Source: an uncultured Collinsella sp.
Lineage (GTDB): Bacteria > Actinomycetota > Coriobacteriia > Coriobacteriales > Coriobacteriaceae
Assembly: GCA_900541175.1 (NCBI GenBank)
Contig: UQIT01000003.1
Location: forward strand, 62,001 to 126,000
Length of the DNA: 64,000 bases
Direction of reading: 5' to 3'
Below are positions 60,330-64,000 of this stretch, piece by piece. Below the pieces are notes generated by a model. That model made no database searches. It was not told the origin of the DNA and was given only the letters and a program-made list of their open reading frames with translations. Positions within the stretch are counted from its first letter, which is position 1. Every line of letters starts with the position of its first letter. Both the position numbers and the translations under genes were made by a program.

Positions 60330-61244
60330 CTACTCCTCCCCCATGAGCTCGCCGGCGTTGCGGCGCAGCCACTCAAAGCACAGCGCCGTGGTTGCCTGGG
60401 CAACATTGAGGCTCTCGGTCATGCCGCGCTGGGGAAGCTTGGTCAAAAAGTCGCATTTCTCGAGCACTAGACGCGAGATGCCGTCGCCCTCGGAGCCCAT
60501 GACGAGCGCCACGCGACCCTCGAAGGGAGCATCCCAGCAACTGCCTTCGGCGTGCTCAGAGGCACCGCCCACCCAAAAGCCAGCGGCCTTGAGGTCATCG
60601 AGCGCACGGGCGATGTTGGGCACCTGCGCGATAGGCAGATGCATGACGGCGCCGGCAGAAGTCTTGTAGCTACCCACCGTTACGCCGGCGGCTCGTTTGT
60701 TGGCGATGATGACGCCCGCTGCGCCCACAACCTCGGCAGAGCGCACGATGGCGCCAAAGTTACCGTCGTCGGTCACATGGTCGAGCACAACGACAAGCGC
60801 CGGACCGTCGCCCGCGCGGTCGAGGATGTCGGCGACATCGGCATAGGGGAAGTTGCCAACCTCGAGCGCAATGCCCTGGTGAGCGCCATGGCTCGACAGC
60901 GCATCGAGCTGCGCGCGTGGAACGAACTTAATGCGGACGCCCGCGGCGTTGAGGTCATCGACTAGGCGCGACAAGGCGGCATCGCGCTCCCCGCCCTCGG
61001 CAATGAGCGCGCACTTGATGGGAAAACCAGTGCGTAGCGCCTCGGCGGCAGCACGACGACCTTCGATAAACTCGCCCTTGGGAGCCTGGACAGCGTCGCG
61101 GTTGCGATCGCGCTGCGGACGTGCGGCCTGGGTGCGATCGCGCTGGCCCTTGGGAGCGGCAGCGCGATCATTGCGGCGAATCGGACGCGAGCCAGAAGCA
61201 GCCTGCTTGCCGCCACGAGGCGCACGCTTGCGATTGTCGGCCAT
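60330..61244 (-). CDS. rlmB: 23S rRNA 2'-O-methyltransferase RlmB
   Basis: SPOUT methyltransferase for Gm2251 (E. coli numbering). 304 residues: basic N-terminal extension (about 1-58; RRNDRAAAPKGQRDR), substrate-binding domain (GEFIEGRRAAAEALR), and the SPOUT knot (LDHVTDDGNFGAIVRSAEV, VMGSEGDGIS, LPQRGMTESLNVAQA). ATG 61244 with GGAGG upstream. Confidence 0.94.
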   Translation of the reverse strand: MADNRKRAPRGGKQAASGSRPIRRNDRAAAPKGQRDRTQAARPQRDRNRDAVQAPKGEFIEGRRAAAEALRTGFPIKCALIAEGGERDAALSRLVDDLNAAGVRIKFVPRAQLDALSSHGAHQGIALEVGNFPYADVADILDRAGDGPALVVVLDHVTDDGNFGAIVRSAEVVGAAGVIIANKRAAGVTVGSYKTSAGAVMHLPIAQVPNIARALDDLKAAGFWVGGASEHAEGSCWDAPFEGRVALVMGSEGDGISRLVLEKCDFLTKLPQRGMTESLNVAQATTALCFEWLRRNAGELMGEE

Positions 61245-61387
61245 AGGACGGCCTCCTTAAATAGATAACGAACAAGAATCGACCGTCCGAGCCACGGCAC
61301 CTTGCCTTTCAATCGTCGGGCATGACCACCAGGTCTATGCCCTCCTCTTTCAAGGCAATCTGCCGCACCTCGAACGGTCGACAAATA

Positions 61388-62854
61388 CTAGAGAGTCTTA
61401 ATACGGGTGCCGGCGGTCGTATCCTCAATGGTGAGGCCCAGGTCCTTGAGCTGATCGCGGATGGCGTCTGCCAGATCCCAGTTCTTGGCGGCACGGGCCT
61501 CGGCACGGGCCTCGAGAATCTTGGCAGCGGCCTCGTCCACGTCGTCACCCGTGTAGGCAACCAAACCGGCGGCAACGCCCAGCAGACCCAGCGGCAGCTC
61601 GACCTTGGGCTCGGGGAGCTCAACGCCAAACGTATCGAGCAGCTCGGCCAGCGTATCGGCGGCGGCAAGCGCGGCGGCCTTGTCGGCAGCGTCGCCCGCC
61701 TGCTCCAGGTACTGGTTGCACTCGGTCACAAAGCCAAAGACGGCACCCATGGCACCAGCGGTGTTAAAGTCGTCGTCCATGCACTCCTTAAAGGTGGCAC
61801 GGGTCTCGGCGGCCTTGGCAGCAAATGCCTCGGATGCTGCCTCATCGGCATCGGCCGTCGCATGGTTCGCGGCCCAGCGCAGGTTCTCGACCGTACCGGC
61901 GATACGCGTGAGCGAGTTCTCGGCACCCTCCAGGCGCTCCCAAGAAAAGTCGAGCGGCGAGCGATAGCTCGTCTGCAGCATCAGCAGGCGCAGGGCGGCA
62001 GCGGAGTGCTGCTCGAGGACCTCGGCCAGCGTAAAGAAGTTGCCGAGCGACTTGGACATCTTCTCGCCGTCTACCAGCAGCATGCCCGTGTGCATCCAGG
62101 TGTTGGAGAAGCCCTGATGCCAGGCGCAGGTGGCCTGAGCGCACTCGTTCTCGTGATGCGGGAAGGCAAGGTCGGAGCCGCCGCCGTGGATGTCGATCGG
62201 AGTGCCCAGGTAGCGATGCACCATGGCGGCGCACTCGGTGTGCCAACCGGGACGGCCCTCGCCCCAGGGGCTCGGCCAGCTGGGCTCGCCGGGCTTGGCG
62301 GCCTTCCACAGGGCAAAGTCGAGCGGATCGTTCTTGTCCTCGTTCTCCTCAATGCGTGCGCCAACCATAAGGTCGTCGATGTTGCGGCCCGAGACCTGAC
62401 CATAGTTGGGATCGCTGCGCACGGCAAAGTACACATCGCCGTTATCGGCTGCGTAAGCGTGGCCCTGCTCGATAAGCGTCTTGATCATAGCGATCATGGG
62501 GCCGATCTCCTTGGTGGCGCGGGGGCGCACATCGGGATCGAGCACGTTGGCGGCGCGCATGACGCCGATGAACTTGTCGGAGAACTCCGTCGCGACCTCG
62601 GCAGCCGTACGGCCCTGCTCGTTGGCGCGCTTGATGATCTTGTCATCGACATCGGTGAGGTTCTGGGCGAACGTGACCTCGTAGCCGCTCGCGATGAGCC
62701 AGCGACGAATCACGTCAAAGCTGATGAACGTGCGGGCGTTGCCGATGTGGATGTTGTCGTAGACCGTGGGGCCGCACACGTACATGCGGACCTTGCCGGA
62801 CTCGATGGGTTGGAACTCTTCCTTTTTATGGGTAGCGCTGTTGTAGATACGCAT
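61388..62854 (-). CDS. cysS: Cysteinyl-tRNA synthetase
   Basis: 488 residues, MRIYNSATHKKEEFQPIESG; AGGAG upstream. Class I motifs: NIHIGNAR (HIGH), KMSKSLGN (KMSKS), GPTVYDN with Cys28-zinc region. C-terminal domain ends LTIEDTTAGTRIKTL. Between ispF (3-base gap) and rlmB. Confidence 0.96.
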   Translation of the reverse strand: MRIYNSATHKKEEFQPIESGKVRMYVCGPTVYDNIHIGNARTFISFDVIRRWLIASGYEVTFAQNLTDVDDKIIKRANEQGRTAAEVATEFSDKFIGVMRAANVLDPDVRPRATKEIGPMIAMIKTLIEQGHAYAADNGDVYFAVRSDPNYGQVSGRNIDDLMVGARIEENEDKNDPLDFALWKAAKPGEPSWPSPWGEGRPGWHTECAAMVHRYLGTPIDIHGGGSDLAFPHHENECAQATCAWHQGFSNTWMHTGMLLVDGEKMSKSLGNFFTLAEVLEQHSAAALRLLMLQTSYRSPLDFSWERLEGAENSLTRIAGTVENLRWAANHATADADEAASEAFAAKAAETRATFKECMDDDFNTAGAMGAVFGFVTECNQYLEQAGDAADKAAALAAADTLAELLDTFGVELPEPKVELPLGLLGVAAGLVAYTGDDVDEAAAKILEARAEARAAKNWDLADAIRDQLKDLGLTIEDTTAGTRIKTL

Positions 62855-62857
62855 TCG

Positions 62858-63352
62858 TTACTCCTTAACGGTTTTCTGTAGCAGGCAGACGGCCCAGGCG
62901 CCGATTCCCTCACCTTGGCCTTCCCAACCGAGCTTTTCGGTCGTGGTGGCGGCGACGCCCACGTTTTCGACGTCAACGCCCAAGGCATGGGCAAGGTTGG
63001 CGCGCATGGCATCGCGGTGCGGGGTGATCTTGGGTTGCTGACAGGCAATGGTGCAATCGGCATCGACAAACTCAAAGCCCAGCTCGCGCGCGTAGTCCAT
63101 CACGCGAGCGAGCAGTACCATCGAATCGGCGCCCTCGTAGGCGGGATCGGTATCGGGGAATAGCTTGCCGATGTCTCCCCCGCGGCAGGCGCCCAGAATG
63201 GCGTCGGCCAAAGCGTGCGCGAGCACATCGGCATCCGAGTGGCCCAGCAGGCCGCGCTCGTAGGGAATGTCGACCCCGCCGATGATACATCGACGCCCCT
63301 CCACCAAACGGTGGACGTCGTAGCCGTGGCCAATGCGCAGGTTACTGAACAT
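62858..63352 (-). CDS. ispF: 2-C-methyl-D-erythritol 2,4-cyclodiphosphate synthase
   Basis: Fifth step of the MEP isoprenoid pathway. 164 residues, GHGYDVHRL (metal ligands Asp, His), GHSDADVLAHALADAILGA, DADCTIACQQPKI. ATG 63352. It overlaps ispD by 11 bases. Confidence 0.95.
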   Translation of the reverse strand: MFSNLRIGHGYDVHRLVEGRRCIIGGVDIPYERGLLGHSDADVLAHALADAILGACRGGDIGKLFPDTDPAYEGADSMVLLARVMDYARELGFEFVDADCTIACQQPKITPHRDAMRANLAHALGVDVENVGVAATTTEKLGWEGQGEGIGAWAVCLLQKTVKE

Positions 63353-64000
63353 GGGGAAGGTCCTCTCCCTCGGCCATGCGGCCGAGCAGAATCGCGGTTA
63401 CGGGACGCAGATCCTCGGGCACCGTCACCTTAAGGTTATCGCGCGGGCTCTGGACACAGCGGACGCGCCCGCCCATGCGCTCGACCAACGATGAATCGTC
63501 GGTACCGATAAAACCCTCGGCGATAGCAGCGGCGTGAGCGCGCTTCATGGCGTCGATGCTAAAGATCTGCGGCGTCTGCGCGGCCCAATAGAGCTCGCGC
63601 GGCGGCGTCTCGACGATATTATCGCCGTCGACGATCTTGAGCGTGTCGATCGCGGGCTGACCGCACACGACACCGTCGAGGGCACGGTCGCTCACGAGCA
63701 CGTCGATAGCGTGGTCGATGGCCTCGGTCGTAATGAGCGGACGAGCGCCATCGTGAATGGCGACGTATTCAAAGCCCGCCGGCACCGCGTGCACGCCGGC
63801 ACGGGTGGAGTCCTGGCGGGTATCGCCGGCATCGGCAAAGCTGATGGGCGTGTCATAGTCAAACGGGTCGATGGCCAGGCGGCGCATCTCGGCACGACGC
63901 TCGGCAGGGCAAACCACGACGATGTGGCCGACCTTATCGCTCCGATCGAACGCGCGGATGGACCAGCTCATGAGCGGACGGCCCGCCACGTTAACGAGCT
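63342..64000 (-). CDS. ispD: 2-C-methyl-D-erythritol 4-phosphate cytidylyltransferase, 5' end outside window
   Basis: Third step of the MEP pathway. The reading frame is open to the right edge (ELVNVAGRPLMSWSIRAFDR), so the N-terminal CTP-binding part (about 25 residues) is missing. Seen: AGDTRQDSTRAGV, AIHDGARPLIT, DTLKIVD, AAQTPQIFSIDAM, DDSSLVERMGGRV. Overlaps ispF by 11 bases. Confidence 0.93.
   Translation of the reverse strand, partial: LVNVAGRPLMSWSIRAFDRSDKVGHIVVVCPAERRAEMRRLAIDPFDYDTPISFADAGDTRQDSTRAGVHAVPAGFEYVAIHDGARPLITTEAIDHAIDVLVSDRALDGVVCGQPAIDTLKIVDGDNIVETPPRELYWAAQTPQIFSIDAMKRAHAAAIAEGFIGTDDSSLVERMGGRVRCVQSPRDNLKVTVPEDLRPVTAILLGRMAEGEDLPHVQ

Noticed and set aside
61309..61384. 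Coding-like tail VRQIALKEEGIDLVVMPDD between cysS and rlmB
   Set aside because: Only the end of an out-of-frame reading frame over cysS; too short to support a gene.

Overview
The window is about 60% GC, gene-dense and chromosomal. It has an actinobacterial flavour: SD-rich starts, frequent GTG/TTG starts, an L10-leader-controlled rplJL operon, and short terminators. Gene content points to an anaerobic gut Coriobacteriia close to Collinsella: a complete type II fatty-acid operon with FabK and fused AccD-AccA, several PTS parts, a fused FeoA-FeoB, the MEP isoprenoid genes ispD/ispF, and a GH4 phospho-glucosidase. The taxon is an inference from gene content and style; no 16S gene is present.

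Layout. 1-10.1 kb: tail of a PTS EIIC gene, then an almost gap-free leftward operon fabH-acpP-fabK-fabD-fabG-fabF-accB-fabZ-accC-accDA. It is driven from a promoter region with two near-identical palindromic sites and diverges from a biotin ligase lacking the DNA-binding domain. 11-14.7 kb: the str operon rpsL-rpsG-fusA, ending in rpsJ and a terminator. 14.7-17 kb: an intergenic island of folded repeats and an ECF sigma/anti-sigma pair. 17-27.7 kb: rpoC, rpoB, galU, rplL, rplJ (all leftward), with galU inserted between rplJL and rpoBC, and an L10 leader. 28-34.2 kb: aminotransferase, unknown protein, deoxyinosine/uracil glycosylase, GH13 amylase, MFS exporter, membrane protein. 34.3-38.3 kb: alpha-glucoside-type locus (GH4 enzyme, RpiR regulator, EIICB). 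38.6-41.5 kb: FeoAB with an iron-box-like tandem operator and a hairpin array. 41.5-52.7 kb: esterase, EIIA-Glc, asnS, regulator, an ABC system of the TrpX/COG2984 type, MscS channel, and a coupled BMP-domain/metallophosphoesterase pair. 52.8-58 kb: rplA, rplK, nusG, secE, tRNA-Trp, rpmG, tuf and four more tRNAs. 58-59.6 kb: a single-gene HTH-HipA-like kinase behind a near-perfect long palindrome. 59.6-64 kb: NYN/YacP protein, rlmB, cysS, ispF and ispD (cut by the window edge).

How the genes work together. The fab/acc block holds a nearly complete malonyl-CoA and elongation pathway, with biotin ligase beside it to load AccB. The EIICB at 36.7 kb lacks its own EIIA, and the orphan EIIA-Glc at 42.7 kb is a plausible partner; imported phospho-disaccharide would go to the GH4 enzyme under RpiR control. 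The ribosome/transcription block contains the classical rplKAJL, rpoBC, str and tuf genes, cut up by galU and tRNAs.

Most unusual. (1) Two intergenic elements (14790-14924 and 27741-27943) have different stem sequences but the same architecture and the same conserved unpaired blocks, which looks like a structured RNA or ssDNA family. (2) A cytoplasmic ParB-like/BMP fusion is translationally coupled to a phosphoesterase. (3) An excisionase-type HTH is fused to a HipA-like kinase. (4) There are tandem arrays of about 56-62 bp hairpins, and dispersed palindromes. (5) S12 carries Arg88 where Lys is usual.
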